DNA from: Lignipirellula cremea
GTDB lineage: Bacteria > Planctomycetota > Planctomycetia > Pirellulales > Pirellulaceae
Assembly (NCBI RefSeq): GCF_007751035.1
Contig: NZ_CP036433.1
Span: 2,709,001-2,773,000, forward strand
Direction: 5' to 3'
DNA length: 64,000 nt
Shown here: one piece after another, positions 8,166 to 17,135 of the stretch
Position numbering within the stretch: position 1 is the first letter of the stretch
Layout of the letters: each line of letters begins with the position of its first letter
The notes under the pieces: generated by a model
Databases searched by the model: none
What the model was told of the DNA's origin: nothing
What the model saw: the letters and a program-made list of their open reading frames with translations, nothing else
Made by a program: the position numbers and the translations under genes

Positions 8166-10718
8166 ATGCTTGCCGCTCTTGAATTTTCATACCCGCTCCA
8201 CCTGTGGGCCCTGGCGGCGGCGCCTTTGGTTGCCTGGCTGGCGTGGCGCTCTCCCAGGGCGATGTCGACAAGCGTCAGGGCGACACTCGCCGCTTGCCGC
8301 ACGCTGCTGGCCGTGCTGTTGATCCTGGCCCTTGCCGGTCCGCACTGGCGGAGCCCGGCTGTCGACGGAACGATCGTGCTGGCAATCGACCGCAGCCCTT
8401 CCGCCGCCGCGGGCGACACGGCCGCGCTTGCAGGACTGACAACCCCGGCCAGCGAGACATCCGCCGACATCCCCCCCGCTATCGTGCGCACCGGCTTCGC
8501 GGGAACCGCCTGGACGGAAACGAACGCACCGGGCGCGACCACGGGGACGAAACCTGTCGAGCCTGACAGCCGGCCCGGACCGGCCGTGGCGGCCGCCTTG
8601 GCGATGCTGCCGGGAGACCAGAACGGCAAGGTGGTGCTGGCGACCGACGGCCTGCAGACGTCGGGCGATCTGCTTTCCCTGGCGGTGCAGTCCCGGCAGC
8701 CGATCGATACCGCCCTGCTCTCTGCGTTTGCCCTGCCGGAAGCGGCCGTCCTGGATATCACGGCCCCGGCCAGCGCTCGTCCGCTGTCCCCCGTTCCGCT
8801 GCAAATCACCGTGATCGCCAATCGCCCCGGCCAGGCCCAGATCCGTTTATCGCGAAACGGACAACAGCTGGCCGAATTGCCACTGACCCTGGGGCCGGAA
8901 CCAACCAGTGTCTTCCACCTCGACCAGATGCCGCTGACCGACGACGCCGTTTATACGGCCGAATTGATCGGCGCCGAGGACCAGGAGCCGGCCAACAACC
9001 GCCGCCGGACGGTCGTCGCCGCCGCACCGCCGCAGAGGGCGCTGCTGGTGTCGGGCGAGGCAATGGCAGAAACCGCGAGCGCGGCGTCGCTGTCCCAGGG
9101 CTGGGCGACCCAGGGCCTGGCGACTGAAACGGCTTCCGTCGAACAGTTGGCCGCCGGCTTGTCGCTGGACGCCTATGACCTGCTGTTTCTTTCCGGCGTG
9201 GCCGCGGCCCGTTTGCCGGAGGAGCAGTGGCAAGCGATTGAAAAATTTGTGCAGTCCGGCGGAGGCCTGCTGGTTGCCGGCGGAGAGTCGGTTTTTGGCA
9301 GGGAAGCCCTGACAGGTTCGCCACTGGAACAGCTGGCCCCGGTCGATGCGGCCCCGCCGATCGAACGCCGCGAGACGGTGCTGGCGATGGCGCTGGTCAT
9401 CGACAAATCCGCCTCAATGGAAGAGGAACGCCGGATGCAGCTGGCCAAGTCAGGCGCCAAACGCGTCGTGGAACTGCTGGGGCCAGAAGACAAGGTCGGC
9501 CTGCTGGCGTTCGGCAGCGAATCGCAATGGGTCAGTCCGATCGCCACGCTGGACGACAAGGCCAGCGTGCTGGCCCGCATCGACCGGCTGCAGTCCGAGG
9601 GACGCACCAACATGTACCCGGCCCTGGCCCGCGCGTACCTGGCGCTGGAGCAAACCGACGCTGACCAGCGGCATGTGATTCTGCTGACCGATGGCGTTTC
9701 TACGCCGGGCGATTTTGGCCAGATCGCCCGGAAGATGGCGGCGTCGGGCATTGGCGTGTCGACCGTTTCCGTTAGCCAGGGAGCCGATCAGACGATCCTG
9801 CGCGATATCGCCCGGATCGCCGGCGGCGTGCATCGCCATTGCGACAAACCGGAAGACCTGGGCGACATTGTCGTCGAAGCGGCGGCTGAAGCGGCCGCGG
9901 TGACCGAGGCCAGCGACTTTCAGCCGTACATCCTGCAGTCGCTTCCCGGCCTGGAGCTGACGGCCGCCCCGCCGCTGGCTGGCTACGCTCGCACGCGACC
10001 CAAGGCCGACGGGGAATCGCTGTTGCTCACGCCGGCGGGCGATCCGCTGCTGAGCTGGCGCCGGCTGGGCGCCGGGACGGTGATTGCTTTCACGGCCGAC
10101 CTGAACGGACCGGCCACGGCTCGCTTCCGCAACTGGGACGGCTATCCCGCGTTCTGGCTGCGTCTGGCCCGGCTGGGCGCCCGGAGCGATCTGCAATCCG
10201 GCGTTGCTTGCTCCCTGTACGGCGACCCCGACCAGTTGCGGCTGAACGTCGAGGCGATTACCTCGGGCGTCAAGGTGTCGTCTTTTCGCGACGACCTGCA
10301 GGGTGTCGCCTTGCTGCGCGGGCAAACCGACCAGGGAGAGATTGTCGAGCAGGAAATGCCGCTGGCCCAGGTGGCGCCTGGGCGCTATGAAGCGAGGTGG
10401 CCCCATCCGGCGCCTGGCGTGTATACGGCCCAGGTGGAGCTGACCGGCTGGGACAATGTCCCGCTGCAGATGCGGTGCGGGAGCGCGGTTGACTATCCGC
10501 GAGAATTACGGCTGGCGGCCGCATCAACCGACCTGCTGGCCGCCGTCGCTGCGGCTTCGGGCGGCGTTTACCAGCCCGACCTCAAGCGACTGGGCGAGGT
10601 TCCGCAGGGCAGCGCCACGCGGTTGTGCTCGCTGGCCCCCTGGCTGCTGTTGCTGGGGGCGATCGTCCTGCTGGGAGAAACGGCCTGCCGGCGGGGGAGT
10701 AATCTCCTGCCGGGCTAA
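8166..10718 (+). CDS. Large VWA-domain membrane protein
   Basis: An 850-residue protein with two N-terminal membrane segments (about residues 10-30 and 38-58) and one near the C-terminus (LAPWLLLLGAIVLLGE). After the second segment is a degenerate VWA-like start (IVLAIDRSPSAAAG). A GATase1-like segment follows (YDLLFLSGVAAARLPEEQW, SGGGLLVAGGES), then a full VWA domain at about 405-570 with the MIDAS motif VIDKSASM, the TNMYPAL threonine loop and LLTDGVST. The architecture resembles the BatA/BatB-like and glutamine-amidotransferase-like VWA proteins common in planctomycetes, thought to be periplasm-facing scaffold or chaperone-linked proteins. No ribosome site is evident. The convergent neighbour ends 24 bases away. 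Confidence 0.8.
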   Translation: MLAALEFSYPLHLWALAAAPLVAWLAWRSPRAMSTSVRATLAACRTLLAVLLILALAGPHWRSPAVDGTIVLAIDRSPSAAAGDTAALAGLTTPASETSADIPPAIVRTGFAGTAWTETNAPGATTGTKPVEPDSRPGPAVAAALAMLPGDQNGKVVLATDGLQTSGDLLSLAVQSRQPIDTALLSAFALPEAAVLDITAPASARPLSPVPLQITVIANRPGQAQIRLSRNGQQLAELPLTLGPEPTSVFHLDQMPLTDDAVYTAELIGAEDQEPANNRRRTVVAAAPPQRALLVSGEAMAETASAASLSQGWATQGLATETASVEQLAAGLSLDAYDLLFLSGVAAARLPEEQWQAIEKFVQSGGGLLVAGGESVFGREALTGSPLEQLAPVDAAPPIERRETVLAMALVIDKSASMEEERRMQLAKSGAKRVVELLGPEDKVGLLAFGSESQWVSPIATLDDKASVLARIDRLQSEGRTNMYPALARAYLALEQTDADQRHVILLTDGVSTPGDFGQIARKMAASGIGVSTVSVSQGADQTILRDIARIAGGVHRHCDKPEDLGDIVVEAAAEAAAVTEASDFQPYILQSLPGLELTAAPPLAGYARTRPKADGESLLLTPAGDPLLSWRRLGAGTVIAFTADLNGPATARFRNWDGYPAFWLRLARLGARSDLQSGVACSLYGDPDQLRLNVEAITSGVKVSSFRDDLQGVALLRGQTDQGEIVEQEMPLAQVAPGRYEARWPHPAPGVYTAQVELTGWDNVPLQMRCGSAVDYPRELRLAAASTDLLAAVAAASGGVYQPDLKRLGEVPQGSATRLCSLAPWLLLLGAIVLLGETACRRGSNLLPG

Positions 10719-10742
10719 GCCTGCGTGGGAGCAAACTCTTGA

Positions 10743-11624
10743 TTAGAAGCTGAACAGACTGGTGATGTTCTCGATGATATCTTCCCGGTCGAGTTTGTCT
10801 TCTTCCACCACGATATGATCGCCGTGGTGCAACAGGTAGTTGTGCAGCTCGTCGACTTTATTCTTGGAGACAAAGACCTCCATTTTATGTCGAGTGCTTT
10901 CGCCCGGCGCCGAGCGAACCATCGACACCTTGATGCGGCTGTACTTCTTGAAGGCGCCCGAGACCTCGAGAGCGTCCTGCAGGTACATGTCTTTCGGCAG
11001 CGGCAGAACTTTCTGCTGCGGCTTGGGCGAGATACCCAACAGGGTGATTTTATAGACGGACGGTTTAGCAGGGCCTTGCGGTTGTGCATGCCCGTTCGCC
11101 GCCGTCGGCTGGCCTTGCGGGCCATAAAGGGGACGTCCCTGGAGATCGTACAAAGGCTGACCTTCGGGTCCATACAAGGGCTGGCCTTGCGGACCGAAGA
11201 GCGGCTGGCCCAGCGGACCAAACAGCGGCTGGCCTTGCTGGCCATACTGGGACTGGCCCGGAGCGGGCTGGCCGCTTTGCGGCTGACCATACTGCCCGTT
11301 TTGCGGCTGGCCATACTGCCCGTTCGGCGCCGAGCCGAACTGTGTCTGGCTGGGGGCCGCCTGGGCGTAGGGATCCTGGTTATACGGCGGCTGAGTGGGC
11401 GGGGCGGCAGGTTCCGAGTGGGAAGCCTGGGCAATTTCCGGCGGAGCCGACGGATCGCCCAGGGCGTCCAGAGAGGCGGCCGATTGTACATCGGGCGGCT
11501 TGACGCCATCGAGCGCACCCGACGACTTGTCCAACGAGAAGGGCAGCGACACACATCCTGTCGAAAGACTGGCCGAGAGCAACGAGAGCACGAACCAGCT
11601 TTTGCCCGTTTGCGATAGTTTCAT
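10743..11624 (-). CDS. Lipoprotein with GQPLYGP repeats and SLBB-like C-terminus
   Basis: The 293-residue protein starts with a lipoprotein signal whose lipobox is LSTGC (SLLSASLSTGC), so it is probably lipid-anchored. The middle is rich in Gln, Pro and Gly: first NGQYGQPQ units, then five or six copies of a 9-residue unit of the form GQPL(F/Y)GPxG. The C-terminal 110 residues (KITLLGISPKPQQKVLPL ... HHGDHIVVEED) resemble an SLBB/soluble-ligand domain of polysaccharide export proteins; this is a pattern match without profile support. ATG 11624 is preferred over 11630 because AGGGG then lies 6 bases upstream. It is divergent from asnB. Confidence 0.65.
   Translation of the reverse strand: MKLSQTGKSWFVLSLLSASLSTGCVSLPFSLDKSSGALDGVKPPDVQSAASLDALGDPSAPPEIAQASHSEPAAPPTQPPYNQDPYAQAAPSQTQFGSAPNGQYGQPQNGQYGQPQSGQPAPGQSQYGQQGQPLFGPLGQPLFGPQGQPLYGPEGQPLYDLQGRPLYGPQGQPTAANGHAQPQGPAKPSVYKITLLGISPKPQQKVLPLPKDMYLQDALEVSGAFKKYSRIKVSMVRSAPGESTRHKMEVFVSKNKVDELHNYLLHHGDHIVVEEDKLDREDIIENITSLFSF
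11100..11345 (-). repeat. Protein-coding tandem repeat, GQPL(F/Y)GPxG units
   Basis: Within the lipoprotein gene the coding sequence repeats units of about 27 bases that encode GQPLFGPLG, GQPLFGPQG, GQPLYGPEG and relatives, preceded by shorter GQYGQPQ units. The units differ at the base level, so this is an older, diverged array. Confidence 0.8.
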
Positions 11625-12102
11625 GACCATCCCCTGCCAATCCGCAAAATCGGTAAAGTCAGCATATTTTAACATGCTAGTAGTTTCGGCAGCTCCTCTT
11701 CGCCACATGAGGAGAAACCCGAAAAAAGCAGTAATCGCACCCTGTCTGGGGGCGCCATCGTGCTGGCATGCCCGGGGGATGATGTCCGAGTGAAGAATCA
11801 AGGCGCCATGTAGTAGACATGGCCACAAGTCCTTGTTTCCCCCAAAAGTCGCTGGGGGACTATGAAGGAGGAGGAAGAGGTGGGAAGAGGAAGAGGGACC
11901 TGTGGCCAGGTTCACTACGGAGGAGGGAAGGGGTGGAGGGAGCGGGTGATGAGGAACCACTAGTGTGAAGGCCGGCGGTTGTGTAGTGTTGGTTCTACGG
12001 CTGGCGACGAGGCTTTCACTGCTTTTACAGCGTTGCTTTCACTTTACTGCTTTCGCATCCCTGGAGTCGCGGCCGCCTGGGAGAGAAACGGGGAACTTGC
12101 GT
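11625..12102. other. Intergenic region: hairpin repeat and purine tract
   Basis: This 478-base divergent spacer separates the lipoprotein gene and asnB. It contains a long near-pure purine stretch on the + strand (about 11865-11960, AGGAGGAGGAAGAGG and similar), one copy of the GGCCACAAGTCC hairpin repeat, and a small hairpin CCATGT-AGTAG-ACATGG at 11806-11822. The asnB reading frame stays open upstream, but the sequence has no protein-like character. I cannot place a promoter confidently. Confidence 0.6.
11820..11908. repeat. Inverted repeat TGGCCACAAGTCC (copy 1 of 2)
   Basis: The arm TGGCCACAAGTCC at 11820-11832 is answered by GGACCTGTGGCCA at 11896-11908, complementary except for one base. 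The same pair, perfect in its core, occurs at 20751-20806. Both copies lie in spacers between genes. Confidence 0.75.
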
Positions 12103-14013
12103 ATGTGCGGCATTGCCGGCGCGATCTGGTCGGACCCTGCGTTCGCGGTGGAGGAGGAAATCCTGCAGCGGATGACGGACCTGCTGCGCCATCGCGGTCC
12201 CGACGCGGAGGGACATTACCGGAGCGATTACCGGCTGCGTCCGCCGTACGACGCCATGCCGGGCGTGGCGCTGGGGCATCGGCGTCTTTCGATCATTGAT
12301 CTGGCCGGCGGGGCCCAGCCGCTGGCGAACGAGGACGACACGGTCTGGGTTGTTTTCAACGGTGAGATTTATAACTTCCCCGAGCTGCGGAATCGGCTGG
12401 AAGGCGCCGGCCATCGCTTTCGCACGCACTCCGATACGGAAACGATCGTCCACCTTTACGAGGACGAAGGCCCGGCCTGCTTTGAGCATCTCAACGGCAT
12501 GTTCTCGATCGCCATCTGGGACCAGAACAAACGGCGCCTGGTGCTGGGCCGCGACCGGCTGGGACAGAAGCCATTGTTCTATCGGCCGGAAGCCCAGCGG
12601 CTGTCCTTCGCCAGCGAACTGAAGAGCCTGCTGGCCATTCCCGGCGCCCCGCGGGAGCTGGATCCGAACGCGGTCGATGAGTATTTGTGCTATCAGTATG
12701 TGCCGCATCCGCAGTGTATTTTTCGCGGGTATCGAAAACTGCAGCCGGGCCATTACGCCGTGTTCCAGGATGGCGTGCTGACCGTGGAGCCGTACTGGCG
12801 CCCCGACTTCCAGCACGAACAGCACATCCGCGCAGCCGACGCCGTGCCGCAGCTGCAGGAACTGCTGCGTTCTTCGGTGAAAATGCGGATGCAGGCCGAC
12901 GTGCCGCTGGGGGCGTTCCTGTCCGGCGGGGTCGATTCTTCGCTGATTGTCGCCCTGATGCAGCAGCAGTCGGATCGTCCGGTGAAAACGTTCAGCATCG
13001 GCTTTCCCCAGGCCGCTTTCGACGAAACAAAGTACGCCCGGCAGGTGGCCCAGCACCTGGGCGCCGAGCATCATGAGTTCCAGGTGACGCCCGACGGCGT
13101 ATCGATTCTGCCGCAGCTGGTCTGGCACTACGACGAGCCGATGGCGGACAGCTCGGCGATCCCCACGTGGTACGTTTCCGAACAAACCCGGCAGCATGTG
13201 ACGGTCGCCCTGACCGGCGACGGCGGCGATGAACTGTTTGCTGGTTACCAGCGGTACCGGGCCGTGGGGCTGGCCGGCATGCTGGATCGGGCTGGAGTGA
13301 GCCGGTTGCTGGGCGCCAGGATCTGGCAGCGGATGCCGTCGTCGGGCCAGCAGAAATCGCGGCTGCGGCAGCTCAAACGATTCAGCGAAGCCCTGTCGCA
13401 ATCGCCACAGCGGCGCTACCTGGACTGGGTCTCCATTTTCCAGGAGAGCCGCCGGGCCGAACTCTACACCGATGCATTCACGGCGAAACTGGCCGATTCC
13501 GACCCGCTGGATTTCCTGGCCGCCGCCTGGAGCCGGGCCGACGGTCGCGACCCGATCACGGCCGCTTCGCTGGCCGATTTGACGACCTATCTGCCGTGCG
13601 ACCTGATGACGAAGGTCGACATCGCCTCCATGGCGCAGGGACTGGAATGTCGCCAGCCGTTTCTGGATTATCGACTGGTCGAGTTTGCGGCGTCGCTGCC
13701 GATCGGACTCAAATACCAGCGCGGCCGCGGCAAGTTGCTGCTCCGCCAGGCGTTTGGCGACCTGTTGCCGGAGAACATCTGGCAGCGCAAGAAGATGGGC
13801 TTCGGCGTGCCGCTGGATCACTGGTTCCGGCACGAGCTGAAAGAGATGGCGTACGACACGCTGCTCGACGAACAGACCCGGCAGCGCGGCATTTTTCGGC
13901 CCGAGAGCGTCTCGAACCTGCTGGAAGAGCACCAGTCCGGCCGGTTCGACCACAGCCTGCGGCTATGGTCCCTCCTGCTGCTGGAACTATGGCTCCGCGA
14001 ATGGATGCCGTAA
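12103..14013 (+). CDS. asnB: Asparagine synthase (glutamine-hydrolysing)
   Basis: The 636-residue protein starts MCGIAG, giving the N-terminal nucleophile Cys after Met removal. The class II glutaminase domain (residues about 2-200) shows RHRGPDAEG, HRRLSIIDL and VFNGEIYNF. The synthetase domain shows the ATP pyrophosphatase loop LSGGVDSS and the segments TFSIGFPQAAFDE and LTGDGGDELFAGY. This would convert aspartate to asparagine with glutamine as nitrogen donor. The frame is open 46 codons upstream, but only MCGIAG gives the obligatory N-terminal Cys. Related enzymes in planctomycetes often sit in polysaccharide loci, and the divergent SLBB-like lipoprotein would fit, but there are no glycosyltransferases nearby. 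Confidence 0.92.
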   Translation: MCGIAGAIWSDPAFAVEEEILQRMTDLLRHRGPDAEGHYRSDYRLRPPYDAMPGVALGHRRLSIIDLAGGAQPLANEDDTVWVVFNGEIYNFPELRNRLEGAGHRFRTHSDTETIVHLYEDEGPACFEHLNGMFSIAIWDQNKRRLVLGRDRLGQKPLFYRPEAQRLSFASELKSLLAIPGAPRELDPNAVDEYLCYQYVPHPQCIFRGYRKLQPGHYAVFQDGVLTVEPYWRPDFQHEQHIRAADAVPQLQELLRSSVKMRMQADVPLGAFLSGGVDSSLIVALMQQQSDRPVKTFSIGFPQAAFDETKYARQVAQHLGAEHHEFQVTPDGVSILPQLVWHYDEPMADSSAIPTWYVSEQTRQHVTVALTGDGGDELFAGYQRYRAVGLAGMLDRAGVSRLLGARIWQRMPSSGQQKSRLRQLKRFSEALSQSPQRRYLDWVSIFQESRRAELYTDAFTAKLADSDPLDFLAAAWSRADGRDPITAASLADLTTYLPCDLMTKVDIASMAQGLECRQPFLDYRLVEFAASLPIGLKYQRGRGKLLLRQAFGDLLPENIWQRKKMGFGVPLDHWFRHELKEMAYDTLLDEQTRQRGIFRPESVSNLLEEHQSGRFDHSLRLWSLLLLELWLREWMP

Positions 14014-14140
14014 ACGCCCTCGTCCCGCCCCCCTCTTTCTACGCATCGCAAGTTTCGACGACTGGGCCGACTTTGCAGGAATTGGGAGGGGTGGTAACAT
14101 ATCGGTTTTGACCGGCCCCTTCCAAGTGTTGGACGCACCT

Positions 14141-14527
14141 ATGCCGATTGTGAAATTCATCAACGAAAAGAAGGAAATTGAAGTTCCCGAAGGCGCGAAT
14201 CTGCGCAAAGAAGCACTCAAGGCCGGAGTGAATCTTTATCAGGGAATCAATGGCTGGGGAGCCAGCATCAATAAATATGTCAACTGCTGGGGCCTGGGCA
14301 TGTGCGGTTCCTGCCACGTGCTGATCAAAAAAGGGATGGAAAACACCAACGATATGACCATGATGGAAAACGTGCGCCTGAAAATGACGCCCGATCCCAT
14401 CGCCATGGCGTCGTACCTGGGTAACGAAAAAGAGATGCGGCTGGCCTGCTGCTGCCAGGTCAAAGGCGACATCGAAGTCGAAACGGGCCCCGAGACGAAT
14501 CTGTTTGGCGAGAACTTTTTCAGCTAA
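14141..14527 (+). CDS. 2Fe-2S ferredoxin-like protein
   Basis: A 128-residue beta-grasp ferredoxin. Cluster ligands appear as Cys49, Cys55 and Cys58 (NCWGLGMCGSC) plus a late cysteine among Cys103-105 (RLACCCQ), the plant/vertebrate-type spacing. The three consecutive cysteines leave the exact fourth ligand uncertain and provide two extra thiols. No partner oxidoreductase is adjacent. The next gene on the strand, 79 bases on, is a P-II regulator, so the two may be cotranscribed. Start choice: MPIVKFINEKK opens the first beta strand, and the upstream open frame adds nothing domain-like. Confidence 0.85.
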   Translation: MPIVKFINEKKEIEVPEGANLRKEALKAGVNLYQGINGWGASINKYVNCWGLGMCGSCHVLIKKGMENTNDMTMMENVRLKMTPDPIAMASYLGNEKEMRLACCCQVKGDIEVETGPETNLFGENFFS

Positions 14528-14606
14528 ACCTTCCCGGTAGTGCGAGGCGGCCTGCCGGCAGCGAGATTTCCCAGCGCATGCCCTATCCTTTCTGCGGAGC
14601 CGCCCC

Positions 14607-14939
14607 GTGAAGCAAGTCGTCGCCATCATCAAGCCGTATCTGGCCGAAAAAGTGTTGGACGGCCTGAAAAGGGCTCCGCTGGAAGCGATCCACGTCCGCG
14701 AGGTCAAAGGCTACGGCCGCCAGAAAAGCTATCTCGACCAGTACGGCGAAAACGAGTACTCGATGGCTTTTCTCCCCAAAGTCGAGATCGTGCTCTGGGT
14801 CGACGACCTTCGCGTTGATGAAATCGTCCGCAAAATTGTCGAAGTCGCCCGGACGGGACGGATGGGCGACGGCAAAATATTTGTAACATCGGTCGACTCG
14901 TTCGCCACTATCATGGAGATGGGCGAGCAGGAAAGCTGA
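14607..14939 (+). CDS. glnB: P-II family nitrogen regulator
   Basis: At 110 residues this is the standard P-II length. KGYGRQK precedes the T-loop, Tyr51 stands at the canonical uridylylation position, and the B-loop signature ARTGRMGDGKIFV (81-93) is intact, so ATP/ADP and 2-oxoglutarate sensing is expected. The T-loop itself reads YGENEY rather than the common YRGAEY, so its partner contacts may differ. The start is GTG with GGAG 8 bases upstream. No amtB, glnA or nitrogenase gene is nearby; the neighbour is a ferredoxin. Whether it is GlnB or GlnK type cannot be told from sequence alone. Confidence 0.88.
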   Translation: MKQVVAIIKPYLAEKVLDGLKRAPLEAIHVREVKGYGRQKSYLDQYGENEYSMAFLPKVEIVLWVDDLRVDEIVRKIVEVARTGRMGDGKIFVTSVDSFATIMEMGEQES

Positions 14940-15019
14940 TTTCTCCGGCTCGCCGTTGACGCTCTCCAGTCGGCCTGCTCTTCCCTGCCGATTGACTCAT
15001 CCGCGTTGGAGGAGACGCC

Positions 15020-17101
15020 ATGCGCGCTCGTCGGGACCTGCTGCCGCCCGTTGGACAACTGCTGTTGCCGCTGCTGGCCAGCCTGCTTCTTTCCCCGCAA
15101 ACCGCAGCGGCTGCGGACTGGCCCCATTGGCGCGGCCCCGACCGGAACGACCATGTGTCAGCCGTTTCCGGCTTTGCCGACGGAGGCTGGCTCTCGGGCG
15201 ATCCTGCCTGGCGGAAGTCGCTCCCGGTCGGCAGCGGCTCTTGCGTGATCGGCCGCGATCGGCTGTATTCGCTGGGCTGGTCCAACGGGAAGGAAGTCCT
15301 TTCCTGTCTGGATGCGGCCACCGGCGAAACGCTCTGGACCCAGTCCTACGCCGCCCCGAAGTTCGGCCGTCACGCCATTGGCGATCAAACCATGTATGGC
15401 GGGCCCAGCGCCTCGCCGGAGTTTGATCCCGCGACCGGCGGACTGTATACGCTGGGAGCCGACGGCGAGCTGCGCTGCTGGAATACGAACGCCGACGGAA
15501 AGCTGGTCTGGCGCTGGAACCTGTACGACGAATATCAGGTCGGCCGCCGGCCCGATGTAGGCCGCCGCAGCCTGCGCGACTACGGCTATACGACCGCGCC
15601 GCTGGTGCAGGGCGATGCGGTGATTGTCGAAGTGGGCGCCAAAACGGGCTGCCTGATGGCGTTTCACAAACTGACCGGAAAACGCCTTTGGGCTTCGCAA
15701 TCGCGGGACGAAGCGGGCCACACCGGCGGCGTCGTGCCGATCACCGTCGCCGGCGTGCCGTGCGCCGCCGTCCTCACGCTCCGTAACCTGCTGGTCGTAC
15801 GCCTTGACGAGGGTCACGCAGGAGAAACGGTCGCCCTGTTTCCCTGGGCGACCGATTACGCCAACAATATCCCCACGCCGGCCGTGCAGGGGGACAGCCT
15901 GCTGATCACCTCGTCGTACAACCACGGTCAGATCGTAAAGCTAAAGATCACGCTACAGGGCGCCAAAGAGATCTGGCGGGCCGACGCCGCATCCGGCGTC
16001 TGCAGCCCCGTGATCCACCAGGGGCACGTCTACTGGGCCTGGCGAGGCGTGCATTGCCTGGACTGGGAGACGGGCCGCATCTGCTGGGAGGGCGGACGCG
16101 TCGGGGCGCCCGGCTCGTGCATTGTCACCGGCGACGACCGGCTGCTCATCTGGTCCGATAACGGCCAGCTGTCGTTAGTGGAAACGGCGTCGCGCTCGCC
16201 GGACAAATATCTTGAACTGGCGACGCTCAAGTCAGGCTTCCGCGAGGACGCCTGGCCGCACCTGGTGCTGGCGAACGGACGGCTGTACTGCCAGGATCGC
16301 GACGGCCATCTGCATTGCTACCCGCTGCCGGGAGCAACCGCCGAACCGCCGCCGAGGAACCTTGGCGCGGATAACCCGGGGCCGGTCCGTCCGCAGCCGG
16401 AACCGGAGGTCCCGGTCCTGCTGGAGAGCTGGCCCGGTTCACGCGGCTACCTTTTCGCCTGGCAAGCGGGTCAGGGGGCGGAGAAGCTCGACCAGCCGGG
16501 AGAGAAGCTGGCGGAGCTGCGCTGGCAGGCCCGCGGGAAAGCATCGTTCGACGAGGCGGGCGTGATGCAGCTGGAGGGCGGATCGTTCCTGCTGCCGGCG
16601 GTGGACGCGATGCTGCTGGAACGCTGTCGACAGGCGAACGCGCTTAGCCTGGAGCTGGTACTGACCTCGGACACCGATCGACAGCAAGGGCCGGCGCGGA
16701 TCGTGAGCTTTTCGACCGACGGCTATCACCGGAACTTTTCACTGACGCAGGAGAATCGTCGCCTGTCGCTGCGGCTGCGAACGCCCCGCACCGGAGAGAA
16801 TGGGCTGTCGCCGGCGACCGATCTGGTCGACCTGCCGGCCGGCCAGCAGGCGCATCTGCTGGTTGCCTGTCGCGATGGCGAAGTGGTTTGCTATCTCAAC
16901 GGCCAGGTGGTGAAACAGAGCGACAAAGTGCAAGGCGACTTCAGCAACTGGTCGCCGCAACACTTTTTGGTCGGCGGCGAGTGGGAAGACGACTCCCGCC
17001 GACAATGGCGCGGCCAGATCGAAAGACTGGCCGTGCACGCGCGTTTCATCGAAAAGGCCGAAGCCGAGCAACGCAGCCGCCTGGCGACAGGCCGCGAGTA
17101 A
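15020..17101 (+). CDS. Exported BamB-like (PQQ-type) beta-propeller protein with C-terminal LamG-like domain
   Basis: A 693-residue protein with a signal peptide (LLLPLLASLLLSPQTAAAA) followed by DWPHWRGPDRN, the usual opening of planctomycete propeller proteins. Blades are marked by repeated Trp-containing strands such as LDAATGETLWTQS, HKLTGKRLWASQS, ITSSYNHGQIVKL and DWETGRICWEGG up to about residue 440. After a Pro-rich linker the rest (about 460-690) looks like a concanavalin/LamG fold (SFSTDGYHRNFSLTQENRR, VACRDGEVVCYLNGQ). No quinone-binding or catalytic residues can be assigned. A role in envelope binding or assembly is only a guess from the fold. Confidence 0.75.
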   Translation: MRARRDLLPPVGQLLLPLLASLLLSPQTAAAADWPHWRGPDRNDHVSAVSGFADGGWLSGDPAWRKSLPVGSGSCVIGRDRLYSLGWSNGKEVLSCLDAATGETLWTQSYAAPKFGRHAIGDQTMYGGPSASPEFDPATGGLYTLGADGELRCWNTNADGKLVWRWNLYDEYQVGRRPDVGRRSLRDYGYTTAPLVQGDAVIVEVGAKTGCLMAFHKLTGKRLWASQSRDEAGHTGGVVPITVAGVPCAAVLTLRNLLVVRLDEGHAGETVALFPWATDYANNIPTPAVQGDSLLITSSYNHGQIVKLKITLQGAKEIWRADAASGVCSPVIHQGHVYWAWRGVHCLDWETGRICWEGGRVGAPGSCIVTGDDRLLIWSDNGQLSLVETASRSPDKYLELATLKSGFREDAWPHLVLANGRLYCQDRDGHLHCYPLPGATAEPPPRNLGADNPGPVRPQPEPEVPVLLESWPGSRGYLFAWQAGQGAEKLDQPGEKLAELRWQARGKASFDEAGVMQLEGGSFLLPAVDAMLLERCRQANALSLELVLTSDTDRQQGPARIVSFSTDGYHRNFSLTQENRRLSLRLRTPRTGENGLSPATDLVDLPAGQQAHLLVACRDGEVVCYLNGQVVKQSDKVQGDFSNWSPQHFLVGGEWEDDSRRQWRGQIERLAVHARFIEKAEAEQRSRLATGRE

Positions 17102-17135
17102 CTTCCTTCGCGGTCCAGGAAAATCAACCAAACGC

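Noticed and set aside
12025-13953. Long open frame (642 codons) on the - strand opposite asnB
   Set aside because: It is a shadow of asparagine synthase codons; no recognisable motifs.
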